From the NCBI GenBank assembly GCA_946476985.1, contig CAMKWS010000003.1, forward strand, positions 1-64,000: 64,000 bases of DNA. Reading direction: 5' to 3'. The notes under the pieces were generated by a model, which saw only the letters and a list, made by a program, of their open reading frames with translations, ran no database searches and was not told the DNA's origin. The translations under genes were made by a program, and so were the position numbers. The stretch comes from an uncultured Acetobacteraceae bacterium. GTDB taxonomy: Bacteria > Pseudomonadota > Alphaproteobacteria > Acetobacterales > Acetobacteraceae. Within the stretch, counting starts at the first letter, position 1; each line of letters begins with the position of its first letter. Shown here one piece after another: positions 54,740-64,000 of the stretch.

Positions 54740-55441
54740 TCACCCCTCCCGCACAAGGCAAAAGAAGCGCAGTGCGTCAGCAATATCTTGCTCTTTTTGC
54801 TCTAACTGACGAGCCAATTCTTTATCATGCCCCCATTCTGCCATTTGATGGTTCTCATCAGCATGGCCAAGGCTCATCGCCTCATCAAAACTCACCACAT
54901 TATCAAGCAAAGCTAACGGCAGAAGAAGACTACCTAAAATAGGGGTCATAACACCTAATGCTGCCAAAATATCAGCATCCATTCCCTCTAGAATCTGCTC
55001 CAATCGCTTTATATAGGCTTCCGGCTGCTTTAACGGCATGAGGCCTGTCGTCATCGCTGGAGACAGACCCTTCCCCTGCGCCCATGAAAAGATCCGCTCC
55101 AACAAAGCGTCATCTTGTGCATCGCTGCGATAGCAAAGGTTATCATCTACCCCATAAGCTTTAAGCACCGCTCTCATCGCAGCCATATCAGGAGCAACCC
55201 GCTCAATACGGCTCCCCGTAATGCGGGTTAGGGTAAGGTCATCTGGGGTGAACTCGGCCCCCTCAGCAATGTTTTGCCATTCTTCTACCAAGGCTTTGGC
55301 AAGAGCTGTCGAGTGAACAGCAAGCTGCCCCCCTGCGGGAAGGCGAATAGGCCGACCATCTAGTAACGGGCCTTGCTGTCCATCATCACCCACGGTCCCT
55401 AATGTTACACTCTTCCAAAAACGCTTCCGTGGCTGTGCCAT
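54740..55441 (-). CDS. ATP12-family F1-ATPase assembly chaperone
   Basis: A 233-residue protein of the ATP12 family, which in mitochondria and Alphaproteobacteria helps assemble the alpha subunit of F1-ATPase. RKRFWKSVTLG, GPLLDGRPIRLPAGG, ALAKALVEEWQ and LCYRSDAQDDALLE match the family pattern. No signal peptide is present. It follows an AsmA-family gene by 17 bp and lies two genes from rluC, near which alphaproteobacterial ATP12 genes are often found. Confidence 0.93.
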   Translation of the reverse strand: MAQPRKRFWKSVTLGTVGDDGQQGPLLDGRPIRLPAGGQLAVHSTALAKALVEEWQNIAEGAEFTPDDLTLTRITGSRIERVAPDMAAMRAVLKAYGVDDNLCYRSDAQDDALLERIFSWAQGKGLSPAMTTGLMPLKQPEAYIKRLEQILEGMDADILAALGVMTPILGSLLLPLALLDNVVSFDEAMSLGHADENHQMAEWGHDKELARQLEQKEQDIADALRFFCLVREG

Positions 55442-55458
55442 AGCTACTTACTTCCCTC

Positions 55459-58287
55459 TTAATTACCACCTAAGCCCAACGCACGGAGGATCGCTTTTGC
55501 TCCTCCCAAGTGCCCCTGCTCACGCTCTGCCAAAGGCAGACCGGGCTGGCCATTCCGTGCTTTCCGCACACTAATCGCACAGGAATCCTCCTCAGGGCCA
55601 CTACCGCCAATATCAAGCTGTTTGCTCTCATTGTGCCGGTCCATCGGCATAATGCGGAAGGAAGCACCTTGATTCACCACTTTAAGCTGCGTGGAGAAAT
55701 CAACCCCAGCAAGGCTCACATGCGGTTTTAAATGTAATTGGAAACCACCCTCAGCAAGCTGGAAAGCCCCCTGCCCTGTCATGGAAAGATGCTTCACCTC
55801 CAAAGCAAGGTCACTCAGCTGCATCTGCCCTTTTTCAAACTGCGCAACACCCGCCACACAGCGCAAAGCAACATTCCCAGAACCAAGCTTTAAAAGAGTT
55901 GCTGCTGGCCCTGCCAAAGGAGCTAAGAACTCACGATGCACACGCCCATCTACCAGCGAAGCACCCATTTTCCCCTCTAAAGCACGCCCTAACGCAGCAG
56001 GGTCTGCCCCCTGTGTCGTAACATGACCATTAAATTGTAGTGGCCCTTCAAACATCACCGGCTGGTTCAATATATTCTGCACCCAGCTCGCTGGTAAAAT
56101 AATAGGAGAAGCTGTTACGGCAGCACGCATCGGCTCAACAGAGCCATCTAAAACGACCTCACCTGCAAGAGGTATTGCCTGTACATTCCCCCCCAAAACT
56201 GAGAGCCCAAGTCGCCCATCATTCCCAACAAGGTGTAAATGCACATCTTGATAGCCCACACCGCTGACATGGAGCTGATCTGCTAACAAATCAATATCCA
56301 GCGACATTTCACCTGCCGCACCAAGCCACTGAGCCATATAGGGACGCAGATTAGCCCCCTGAATATGTCCAGATGTTCCATCAGCGTCAGAAGCTCTCTG
56401 CCCAGAGGGCAATTTTTGGATATCTTGCGCCTGCGCTTTCTCAGCCGAAACAGCCATAGAATGGGCATCAGCTAACCCTTTATCCGTTGTATGTTCCTCC
56501 ACAGAGGGAGACGTTGTCTCTGGATGTTGGGGCGCTGGAGCTTCATTCGCAGGGGGAGGCCTAAGCGCCGTACTTACCATCGCAGTAGGAACAGGTAACA
56601 TCGCTGTCGGTTGCTTTGGCTCATCTAAGGCAGGCGCATATGAAAAACTCTCACTATCTAAATGCGCTAAATGCACAATTGCCCGCAGCCCACTCCCCAA
56701 AGGAGCGCCCATCTCAATAGAAAGCTGCCCTCCGACTTCTTGGCTATCAAAATGCAGCTCTTGCACCTTGAGACCTTGACGCTCCACCGTATCTAAAGAG
56801 CCAAGCTCCACCTGCCCTGAAAGCTGCCCATTATGCACAAGCAGGCCAGAAAGACCTGCCATATCAGGCAATTGTAACATCACTGCCTGACCATGTACTT
56901 CTAACGCACTCGCGTTAAGGCCAATCTTCCCTTGCAGCTCTACATTAACGTGATCTTGCACAGCCATCACTTTACCGGCGTCATTCCGACTAAAGAGGTT
57001 CGCAAGACTTCGATCTTGGCCTTGTAGCTCCATCTTGAACCCAAGCTGAGGCTGTCCTGCCCCTAACCCAGCAAGAAGTGCCTGCTGCAAGCTCTCCATC
57101 TGGCTATGGAACACCCAGCCATAATGCCCCCACACAGCCTGCCCCTGCACAAAAAGCGGTGCCTGTGGGGCATCTGCGTCTAATTGGAGATCACTCACAT
57201 CTAGTGGCGCTGTACTCTTCCATAAACCATCTGGCACACTCAACTTTGCCAAATGAACATGTATCTGCCCGGGTACTAAATGCCTCGGCAAACGCAAAAG
57301 TGCGTCTGTCAAAGCAATATCCGCATGGCTGGAAGATGCATTACTCTGATTATCGTCACTACGGAAGGTAACCGTCCCCTCAGCCTGCTGCATTACCGGC
57401 AAATGGAGCCGTGGGAACAACTTTCCAAGGTCACGCAGGTCTGCCCATTGTCCCTGCAAACTAAAGGTTACCCCTGTAAGATGATGGGCGTCCTTCATGG
57501 TCCCATCCAGTGTGACATGATTCTGCTGCGTGCTTTCGGCACTGCCTCCCATTGTCACACCAACACTAAAACTCCACGGACTATCCTGCGTGGCATCAGC
57601 CGAGAGTAAGCGTTTCAGGGGCCCCATACGGCCCCGTATCGTTAGCGGCGTATGCCCGTGATGACCACGTAGATCAACCCATGGACTATCGCTACGCATC
57701 CCTTCCAATACGAGGTTATCAATATGGAACCGCCCCTCTGAAGGGATAGAGCCATCTGCTAAATCATCCTGCCATGAGAAATCAGAATCACTTAAATGCA
57801 ACGCCCCGAAGCTGATCTTCCAGTGAGGCGATAAAAAGCCATAACCACGAGGCGATGTCGCCTCCGGCGTTTCATATGAATCAGCAGGCGTAGCCTCTTG
57901 CCCTTGAGAGAGGAAGGGCAGCCAGCTAGAACACTGCCCCTCGCTCGCTCGGTGCAAAGCTATACCAGCTCCTTCCACCGTGAAATCCTGAAAAGAGATC
58001 TCTCTCTGTAGTAAAGCCAGTAAGGAAATATCTACATGCACTGAGCGTGCCGCCACAAAAGGCGCACAGCCCGGACGAGTAAGAACAACATTCACCGCCT
58101 GAAAAGAAGGCCACGGCAATAGCTGGATAGACGTCTCCTTCATACTCAGCTGAAGGCCCGTCTTCTTCAAAAAAGCACTCGCAACGCGGTCGCGTAACTT
58201 ATGCCTGTCCAGCAGCAATTGAGGAGCAAGGCTAATCCCTGTCCCTAGCACTATGAGCCCAATTAAAATTGCTGCCAGCTTCTTCAT
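55459..58287 (-). CDS. AsmA-family protein
   Basis: A 942-residue envelope protein. One N-terminal membrane helix (about 3-22) precedes the AsmA N-terminal domain (FLKKTGLQLSMKETSIQLLP, about 39-58). The long periplasmic part is beta-rich, as in AsmA/TamB-type bridge proteins that move phospholipids between membranes, with a low-complexity Pro/Ala/Glu-rich insert at about 565-640. The C-terminal AsmA-like block (about 690-900) includes GHVTTQGADPAALGRALEGK and QMQLSDLALEVKHLSMTGQG. It sits between rluC and ATP12, all minus strand. Family call is firm; the transported lipid is inferred. Confidence 0.88.
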   Translation of the reverse strand: MKKLAAILIGLIVLGTGISLAPQLLLDRHKLRDRVASAFLKKTGLQLSMKETSIQLLPWPSFQAVNVVLTRPGCAPFVAARSVHVDISLLALLQREISFQDFTVEGAGIALHRASEGQCSSWLPFLSQGQEATPADSYETPEATSPRGYGFLSPHWKISFGALHLSDSDFSWQDDLADGSIPSEGRFHIDNLVLEGMRSDSPWVDLRGHHGHTPLTIRGRMGPLKRLLSADATQDSPWSFSVGVTMGGSAESTQQNHVTLDGTMKDAHHLTGVTFSLQGQWADLRDLGKLFPRLHLPVMQQAEGTVTFRSDDNQSNASSSHADIALTDALLRLPRHLVPGQIHVHLAKLSVPDGLWKSTAPLDVSDLQLDADAPQAPLFVQGQAVWGHYGWVFHSQMESLQQALLAGLGAGQPQLGFKMELQGQDRSLANLFSRNDAGKVMAVQDHVNVELQGKIGLNASALEVHGQAVMLQLPDMAGLSGLLVHNGQLSGQVELGSLDTVERQGLKVQELHFDSQEVGGQLSIEMGAPLGSGLRAIVHLAHLDSESFSYAPALDEPKQPTAMLPVPTAMVSTALRPPPANEAPAPQHPETTSPSVEEHTTDKGLADAHSMAVSAEKAQAQDIQKLPSGQRASDADGTSGHIQGANLRPYMAQWLGAAGEMSLDIDLLADQLHVSGVGYQDVHLHLVGNDGRLGLSVLGGNVQAIPLAGEVVLDGSVEPMRAAVTASPIILPASWVQNILNQPVMFEGPLQFNGHVTTQGADPAALGRALEGKMGASLVDGRVHREFLAPLAGPAATLLKLGSGNVALRCVAGVAQFEKGQMQLSDLALEVKHLSMTGQGAFQLAEGGFQLHLKPHVSLAGVDFSTQLKVVNQGASFRIMPMDRHNESKQLDIGGSGPEEDSCAISVRKARNGQPGLPLAEREQGHLGGAKAILRALGLGGN

Positions 58288-58358
58288 CTATGCTGTGCCC
58301 TTCTTACGCTCATAAGAACAAGCCTCGCTCGCCTTATCGCGTCATTTCAAGATAATCC

Positions 58359-59330
58359 TTACCGTACCCGGCGTGGTGGAGGCGTATCCCCAGCGATAAA
58401 GCCTAATGCTTTGAATGTCTCCACCATATGCGGTGGGAGTGGTGCGGTCACCTGCAACCGCCCCCCTGCTGGATGGGGGAACTCTAAAGCGCGAGCATGA
58501 AGATGCAACCTATCTGCAAAACCATCTACATGCGTAGCCTGCCCACCATAGCGAGGGTCACCCAAAATAGGGGTGCCAAGGCTTTCAGTATGGACACGTA
58601 ATTGATGTGTACGACCAGTCCATGGAGAAAGCGCTAACCAAGCAAAACGCTTACCCGTTGCATCCAACGTCTCGTAAGCACTCTTGGCCGACATAGCATC
58701 TTCCTCCCCTCGTGCAACTGGCACGATCAACGAGGCTCCGCCGGCTCCAACCTTTGCCAGAGGTTGGTCAATCACACCTTCAGCCGGGCTAGGGCGACCG
58801 ACCACAACAGCCCAATATGTTTTACTCACCTCACGACTACGAAAAGATGCCGCCAACTTTGCCGCAACACCAGGCGTGCGCGCCAGCAACAATAAGCCAG
58901 ACGTATCACGGTCAATACGATGCACTAGGCGCGGTTTATCCCCTCCCTCAGGGCGCAGGCCCTCCAGCATCATATCAATATGAACCGTAATGCCCGGCCC
59001 ACCCTGGGTCGCAAGACCAGAAGGCTTATTCAAAACTATGAGCTGCTCATCCTCATAAAGGATCATATCCCGCAACTGCTTTACCAACGCCGGATTAAGC
59101 GGAGGTGGCGGAGCCGGGCGACTTTGGTCCGGTAAAGGCGGCACCCGCACGGTCTGCCCAGGAAAGAGGCGTTTATTAGGCTGTACACGCCCACCATCAA
59201 CACGCACCTGCCCCTTACGGCACAACTTTTGCAAGCCACCTTGTGTCAAATTAGGGTAATGACGACGAAACCAGCGATCAAGGCGCAGATCTGCCTCATC
59301 CTCACTGACAATACGATTCTCTACACTCAT
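58359..59330 (-). CDS. RluC/RluD-type ribosomal large-subunit pseudouridine synthase
   Basis: A 323-residue pseudouridine synthase. An S4 RNA-binding domain (DLRLDRWFRRHYPNLTQGG, about 14-75) is followed by the catalytic domain with LIVLNKPSGLATQGG and HRIDRDTSGLLLLART, where the Asp in RxDxxTSG is the nucleophile, then GRTHQLRVHTESLG and GDPRYGG. It modifies 23S rRNA uridines; RluC is the best match by layout. It overlaps rarA by 4 bp. Confidence 0.93.
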   Translation of the reverse strand: MSVENRIVSEDEADLRLDRWFRRHYPNLTQGGLQKLCRKGQVRVDGGRVQPNKRLFPGQTVRVPPLPDQSRPAPPPPLNPALVKQLRDMILYEDEQLIVLNKPSGLATQGGPGITVHIDMMLEGLRPEGGDKPRLVHRIDRDTSGLLLLARTPGVAAKLAASFRSREVSKTYWAVVVGRPSPAEGVIDQPLAKVGAGGASLIVPVARGEEDAMSAKSAYETLDATGKRFAWLALSPWTGRTHQLRVHTESLGTPILGDPRYGGQATHVDGFADRLHLHARALEFPHPAGGRLQVTAPLPPHMVETFKALGFIAGDTPPPRRVR

Positions 59331-60760
59331 GATTGGCGAGATGCCCGTTTCTGCGCCAGTATGTCTAGTCGTTTTCTAATTCTTTCTTCAAAACCACGGT
59401 TAACTGGCTGATAAAGCGTCACGCGTTCCATCCCCTCTGGGAAGTAATTTTGCCCGGAGAACCCATCTTCATGGTCATGATCGTACTCATAACCTTTTTT
59501 ATAACCGAGCTCTTTCATCAAAGCTGTTGGCGCATTGCGAATATGTGCCGGGGGCATCAAGCTACCTGTTTTACGCGCCAAAGCACGGGCTGCATTATAG
59601 CCCGCATATACCGCGTTGGATTTAGACGCCACAGCCAAATGCACAACTACCTGCGCCAAAGCAACCTCCCCCTCTGGCGAACCCAGCCGCTCATACGCTG
59701 CAGCACCAGCTTGAGCTAAAGGAAGAGAGGTCGGGTCCGCCTCGCCAATATCCTCGCTTGCAAAACGCACCAACCGGCGAGCGATATAGCGAGGATCTTC
59801 TCCCCCTTCGAGCATACGTGCAAACCAATAAAGCCCTGCATCTGGGTCGCTCCCACGTAGAGATTTATGCAGTGCGGAGATGAGGTTATAATGCTCATCT
59901 CTATCCCGGTCATATAAAACAGGGCGCCGAGAGAGCCATTTAGCCAGCTCTTCTGGCCCCAATGGAGCCAATTCTGCAGCGTTCGCATGTTTTTTCTTCA
60001 TCCCCGCCATAAGCGAGAAAAGCTGCTCGACCATGTTAAGCAAATAACGCCCATCTCCATCGGCCATAGCCCGTAAAGAGGCCCTTGCTTCAGTCGTAAC
60101 GGGAAGAGGCGTTTCCATCTCCTCTTCTGCACGTAAAAGCAACTGCTCTAAAGCTGCATCATCCAGCCTATGCAGCACCAACACTTGGCAGCGCGATAGA
60201 AGAGCAGAATTTAAGGCAAAAGACGGATTCTCCGTTGTGGCACCCACCAGCACAACCGTGCCGCGCTCCACATAAGGCAAAAAGCCATCTTGCTGCGCCC
60301 TATTAAAGCGATGAATTTCATCAACAAATAGGAGCGTTCCCTTACCACCTGCTTCCGCTTTACGGCGCGCTTCTTCAAAAGCTTTTTTCAGATCCGCCAC
60401 GCCAGAGAAAACAGCAGATATTTTGGTATAAAACAGCCCTGCACGCGCCGCTAAAAGCTGAGCGATAGTCGTCTTTCCACAGCCGGGGCCACCCCATAAA
60501 ATTAGGCTAGATAAACGCCCACTGGCGAGCATATGGGTTAATGTCCCCTCTGGCCCTAATAAATGCTCTTGGCCTTGAACATCCTCTAAAGACCGGGGGC
60601 GTAACCTATCCGCTAATGGCTGCGTATCTGCCCCACCTTGCGAAGGACGTACCTTCTCCCCCACAAAGTTAGAGCGCCCACGCATAGAGCCATCACTCAC
60701 ATTCTGAGACGCATCGGGGGCAGCCCCCCCTCCAAAGAGATCAGACATTTCTCCTGCCAT
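59327..60760 (-). CDS. rarA: Replication-associated recombination protein RarA (MgsA)
   Basis: A 477-residue AAA ATPase of the clamp-loader clade that acts at stalled replication forks. PLADRLRPRSLEDVQGQEH opens the AAA domain, LILWGGPGCGKTTIAQLLA is Walker A, TLLFVDEIHRFNRAQQDGF Walker B, VLVGATTENPSFALNSALLSR sensor 1, and the tetramerisation region follows with ISALHKSLRGSDPDAGLYW and ARRLVRFASEDIGEADP. The first about 45 residues are a disordered lead beginning MSDLFGG. It ends in a 4-bp overlap with rluC. Confidence 0.96.
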   Translation of the reverse strand: MAGEMSDLFGGGAAPDASQNVSDGSMRGRSNFVGEKVRPSQGGADTQPLADRLRPRSLEDVQGQEHLLGPEGTLTHMLASGRLSSLILWGGPGCGKTTIAQLLAARAGLFYTKISAVFSGVADLKKAFEEARRKAEAGGKGTLLFVDEIHRFNRAQQDGFLPYVERGTVVLVGATTENPSFALNSALLSRCQVLVLHRLDDAALEQLLLRAEEEMETPLPVTTEARASLRAMADGDGRYLLNMVEQLFSLMAGMKKKHANAAELAPLGPEELAKWLSRRPVLYDRDRDEHYNLISALHKSLRGSDPDAGLYWFARMLEGGEDPRYIARRLVRFASEDIGEADPTSLPLAQAGAAAYERLGSPEGEVALAQVVVHLAVASKSNAVYAGYNAARALARKTGSLMPPAHIRNAPTALMKELGYKKGYEYDHDHEDGFSGQNYFPEGMERVTLYQPVNRGFEERIRKRLDILAQKRASRQS

Positions 60761-60860
60761 AATACCTTCTTTCTGACCTCTTCTTTCGTCCTATCGCACA
60801 AAATGCAGCATCTATATGGCGGCTTTGCGCCCTCGTCAGGCTCCGCACAGCCCCACGAAC

Positions 60861-63800
60861 TTACCAGTCTAGAATATTTCTTAAAGACCCCGGCAGTAAT
60901 ACAGAGAAGGGATTCACATGGAACTCAGGCTTTTTCAATGTCCCATCCAAACGATATGTCATCGCCATAACGCCACTTCCCTTTTCTGGAGCCATGACAG
61001 TCCCTTCGCCAAACAATGTTCCTGCTGCATGATTAATGCCAAAAAGCGGAGATAGAGTACCCTGCATATCCAGCACTCCTTTGGTGAAATCAACTTGGCC
61101 TTTCAATGTCCCACCAAAAATATCATTACTGGCACGTCCATCTTCAACCTGCATACGCCCATCTGCCGCATATAATGTCGCATTGAGCTCTACAGTCTCA
61201 AACTGCTCTCGCGAGAGCTGCCCCCAATGCAATGGGGCAAAAACCGTTGCCATTACAAGAGCCGCTGGAGGATGCTTAAGCGTCATATCCTTAATCGCCA
61301 CCTCACCTTGGCACGGTGGCAACCCAATCCGTAATCCTAAGGAATGAACTTTATCGCCTTGTTCTCCTCCTGTTACAGCAGCACATTTCCCCCTTAAGCT
61401 AAATCGTCCCCCTTCAAGCTGCTGGTACACACCAAGAGACGACAAAACCGCCCCAGTATTGGCGATGTCTAACCCTAACGTAAACTCGCCCACTTTATCG
61501 AGAACTGGGGAAAGATGGAAACTCACCCGATTAGGAGCCCCTACCTCTAAGGAGGCCTCCCTTATATGCTGTCCAGACCAAAAAACATGTGTTTTAACAT
61601 CATCTGCACGCTGCTCTGCGCCATATAACAATGTGTTCGCACGCAAATTCACAGACCACTGACCTTGAGGTAAAATACTGGGCGCCCCTTTCCCGTGCGC
61701 TATTGTGGGCTCATGCGTATATTCACCAATATGCGGCTTTAATGTGTTTTTATCATCTTCCTTTGCCGACAACGCCCCCCACCAGGATGTCGCATCTAAA
61801 AGGCTGGCCTGCAGGTCAAACATATAGCGCCCGTCAGCCCCCTCCTCCCCTAATGGCCAATCGAACACAGCGCGCCCCTCACTGCGCCCCAATTTAATTT
61901 TTTGGAACTCTAACCCGCCAACTTGCCCATTTCGCATACGTGATTGCGCTATAACAGAGAGGCGGGGCCCGTAAGCCTGTACATTATCAAGATGTGTGAG
62001 GTGCCCCTCATCCCACCCCAGACTTGCCTTAAACCCCGCCGGCACACCAGAAAGCTTCTGCCAAAAAGGGGCTTTTAACGTCATTGCTGTAAAGTCAGTC
62101 TGTATATCTGCATGCGCCTGCCTATGCCCTGCCTCGGCTGCATATTGTGTATATTGTACATGAGCCTGCCCCTGTCCCTTCAGAACTGGCTCACGCGCAA
62201 GAAAAGCAGGAACGCCTAGCTTATGTAAATTCGCTACAGATAATGGAGCTTTTAAGTCTGCCCGCACTAAAATTTGGCCTGGTGCCCCTGTTTGATGAAA
62301 AGAATCAAACACCTCACCACGAACAGGCACTCCCCATACATGCGCCCCGCCCGTAATTATTAAACTCGCATCCTTAACAGATATATGGCCCTGGCCTTGG
62401 CTTATATGGCCTAAAAACCCCATCATCATACCCATATGCTGCGCCTCAAGCTCAGCACCATAGGTAATATCCTTTACGTTGATCTTTTTAATCAATGGTA
62501 GGCCAAGATTTAGTGTTCCTGTTACATATCCTTCAGGCTGTGTGAAACGAACAGGATGACGCGACAACAGCTTCAACCTAGGATGTGCTAAAATATTCAA
62601 AACCCCAGGAGATGAGCCCTTAACCCCCAGCTCAAAGCGCCCTTCTTGCCTCTTGTGAGACAAGCCAGAAATGATCACCTTCCCTTGCGGCAAAGTGATT
62701 TCACCACCTTTTCCATCTTGCATATGCCCATGCTGCACATCAATCTGTAGCTGATCTGCATCTAAAAAATGTGCATGAGCCTCCACGCCTGTCACAGGCT
62801 GGATGGGCCGCAACCACCATACCGTCAGGTTATGCCCATAAAGATCTCCCTCTAATTGGTCTGAGAGTAATTTACGGAACCCTTCTGCACCATGAAGCTT
62901 CGCCAAAATATGCAACTTCTCACCAGAACCAGACGTCATATTCGTCGTGATCCAGCGACGCGCACCACGTGCAGCCCCCTCGGGCCATACGCTTCCCAAA
63001 GTCGCAAAATCAAAAGCCGGGATATCCCCTTGTATTTCCAACCCAACATTTTGAGGAGCGAGAATATGATCAAGCTCCATCTTCACCTGCAACGAAAGAG
63101 GCACCACATGCCTGTGTTCGTCATTCATCCATAAGTGAGACTGAATGAGACCATTAACAGCAGCACCCTTCTGCCCCAATTCAGAACGCTTAAAATGTAT
63201 ATCCGTTTGAGCTGAAACCAACTGAATGGGCGGCCCTTGCGGCAAAATAAGCTGTCCCTCTCCTACATGTACTCGACCAGAAAGCTGTGCGAGATCACCC
63301 AACATGGCATGATCACTAAGCCGACCAGATACATGAAAAGAGACAGGCACATTATAACCCTGCCATACCGCACGCTGCTCCAACGGCATCGGGAGCCACG
63401 CAGCTAGTAACCCCACGGGAAGAGGCGACATATCTGCCACCCACTCACTCCCCCCCTTAGCATCAGGTCGGATGTCTCCATTTAGGGTGACAGAGCCTAC
63501 CTTTCCACTCAATGTAGGAACATTCTCCAACCGGGCTGCAAGCTGTCCGTGCCACCCATTCTCTTGCTGGTACTCCACCACACCAAATGGCATGGTAAAA
63601 TGGAGTTTCCCCTTAGGATCTGCTTCATCATGAAGGTCAATTGTAATCCCGCGCATATCAATATGCCGGGGTAAATTGAGCTGTCCTACCAATTTTTCCA
63701 GGCTACCTTGAGACGGCTTCTTTACAACCTCTACAGAATCTGGGGGCACTCCTTCTAAATGGATCTGACCTTGCTGTGTTTTCTGGATAGAGAGCCGAAC

Positions 63801-64000
63801 ACCACTAATATTCAACTCTCTTACCGCTATTTTACCATGTAAAAATTCTGCAAAATTTAATGTTGTTTGGGCATGATCAACCGCCTGAAGAGGAATATAC
63901 CCCTTATGGGCGTCAGTCATGACAAGCCGGACATCATCTATCCGAAACGATATCTCAGAAGGATGCTTTTGATGCCGAGGCTGCCACGCGAGGGCCATAC
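60861..64000 (-). CDS. DUF3971/AsmA-like C-terminal (YhdP-like) protein, 5' end outside window
   Basis: At least 1045 residues are encoded, and reading continues past the right edge, so the N-terminus with its membrane anchor is missing. The visible part is beta-rich and repetitive, with HIDMRGITIDLHDEADPKG and ARRWITTNMTSGSGEKLHIL (the DUF3971 region). It ends with the AsmA-like C-terminal segment GVMAMTYRLDGTLKKPEFHV and NPFSVLLPGSLRNI, which is the usual end of this family. YhdP-type proteins form bridges carrying phospholipid to the outer membrane. It is upstream of rarA by 100 bp on the same strand. Confidence 0.85.
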   Translation of the reverse strand, partial: MALAWQPRHQKHPSEISFRIDDVRLVMTDAHKGYIPLQAVDHAQTTLNFAEFLHGKIAVRELNISGVRLSIQKTQQGQIHLEGVPPDSVEVVKKPSQGSLEKLVGQLNLPRHIDMRGITIDLHDEADPKGKLHFTMPFGVVEYQQENGWHGQLAARLENVPTLSGKVGSVTLNGDIRPDAKGGSEWVADMSPLPVGLLAAWLPMPLEQRAVWQGYNVPVSFHVSGRLSDHAMLGDLAQLSGRVHVGEGQLILPQGPPIQLVSAQTDIHFKRSELGQKGAAVNGLIQSHLWMNDEHRHVVPLSLQVKMELDHILAPQNVGLEIQGDIPAFDFATLGSVWPEGAARGARRWITTNMTSGSGEKLHILAKLHGAEGFRKLLSDQLEGDLYGHNLTVWWLRPIQPVTGVEAHAHFLDADQLQIDVQHGHMQDGKGGEITLPQGKVIISGLSHKRQEGRFELGVKGSSPGVLNILAHPRLKLLSRHPVRFTQPEGYVTGTLNLGLPLIKKINVKDITYGAELEAQHMGMMMGFLGHISQGQGHISVKDASLIITGGAHVWGVPVRGEVFDSFHQTGAPGQILVRADLKAPLSVANLHKLGVPAFLAREPVLKGQGQAHVQYTQYAAEAGHRQAHADIQTDFTAMTLKAPFWQKLSGVPAGFKASLGWDEGHLTHLDNVQAYGPRLSVIAQSRMRNGQVGGLEFQKIKLGRSEGRAVFDWPLGEEGADGRYMFDLQASLLDATSWWGALSAKEDDKNTLKPHIGEYTHEPTIAHGKGAPSILPQGQWSVNLRANTLLYGAEQRADDVKTHVFWSGQHIREASLEVGAPNRVSFHLSPVLDKVGEFTLGLDIANTGAVLSSLGVYQQLEGGRFSLRGKCAAVTGGEQGDKVHSLGLRIGLPPCQGEVAIKDMTLKHPPAALVMATVFAPLHWGQLSREQFETVELNATLYAADGRMQVEDGRASNDIFGGTLKGQVDFTKGVLDMQGTLSPLFGINHAAGTLFGEGTVMAPEKGSGVMAMTYRLDGTLKKPEFHVNPFSVLLPGSLRNILDW

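Overview
The window looks like chromosomal DNA from an acetic acid bacterium (Alphaproteobacteria, Acetobacteraceae). The support is a fused transaldolase/phosphoglucose isomerase inside a pentose-phosphate and gluconokinase cluster, a type II NADH dehydrogenase, a CtrA-family regulator, an ATP12 assembly chaperone, a fused IspDF and a SAM-II riboswitch in front of metZ. Coding DNA has moderate GC and the longer intergenic stretches are very AT-rich. I cannot name the genus or species.

Layout. 1-866: the leader end of a type I-E-like CRISPR array read on the minus strand, with no cas genes on its leader side. 867-9218: a soluble globin-coupled chemoreceptor, a membrane glycosyltransferase, glycerol dehydrogenase, panC, and a translationally coupled pair (BaiN-like flavoprotein and HerA-like ATPase). 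9296-18242 (minus): tkt, tal-pgi, gnd, a Cof-type HAD phosphatase, pgl, rpiA and gntK, ending in a strong terminator. This unit channels gluconate and glucose 6-phosphate through the pentose phosphate pathway; zwf is not present. 18484-21963 (plus): an ankyrin protein overlapping hisC, an M29 aminopeptidase and a small unknown gene. 22666-23430: a CtrA-like regulator whose phospho-acceptor Asp51 is Glu. 23506-40152 (minus): a long co-directional block with secA, yebC, ruvCAB, ybgC-tolQRAB-pal-cpoB, tilS, ftsH and glmM, covering protein export, Holliday-junction processing, envelope integrity and membrane proteolysis. 40530-54627 (plus): a periplasmic parvulin, argJ, ndh, a 2-oxoglutarate/Fe(II) dioxygenase, a small exported protein, mmuM with a TonB-dependent receptor and an NCS1 permease, a minus-strand tRNA-Gly(CCC), the SAM-II riboswitch with metZ, apaG and ispDF. 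54740-64000 (minus): a DUF3971/AsmA-like giant protein cut by the window edge, rarA, rluC, an AsmA-family protein and ATP12.

The strongest unusual signals are three. The CtrA homologue carries the D51E change that is used experimentally as a phosphomimetic, together with a changed acidic pocket and a proline-rich tail. The metZ leader holds a SAM-II aptamer whose 3' strand can pair with an element that otherwise covers the metZ ribosome binding site. The CRISPR array has two leader-proximal repeats sharing one loop substitution. Most of the rest is core metabolism and housekeeping. I found no prophage, transposase or defence island in the window.
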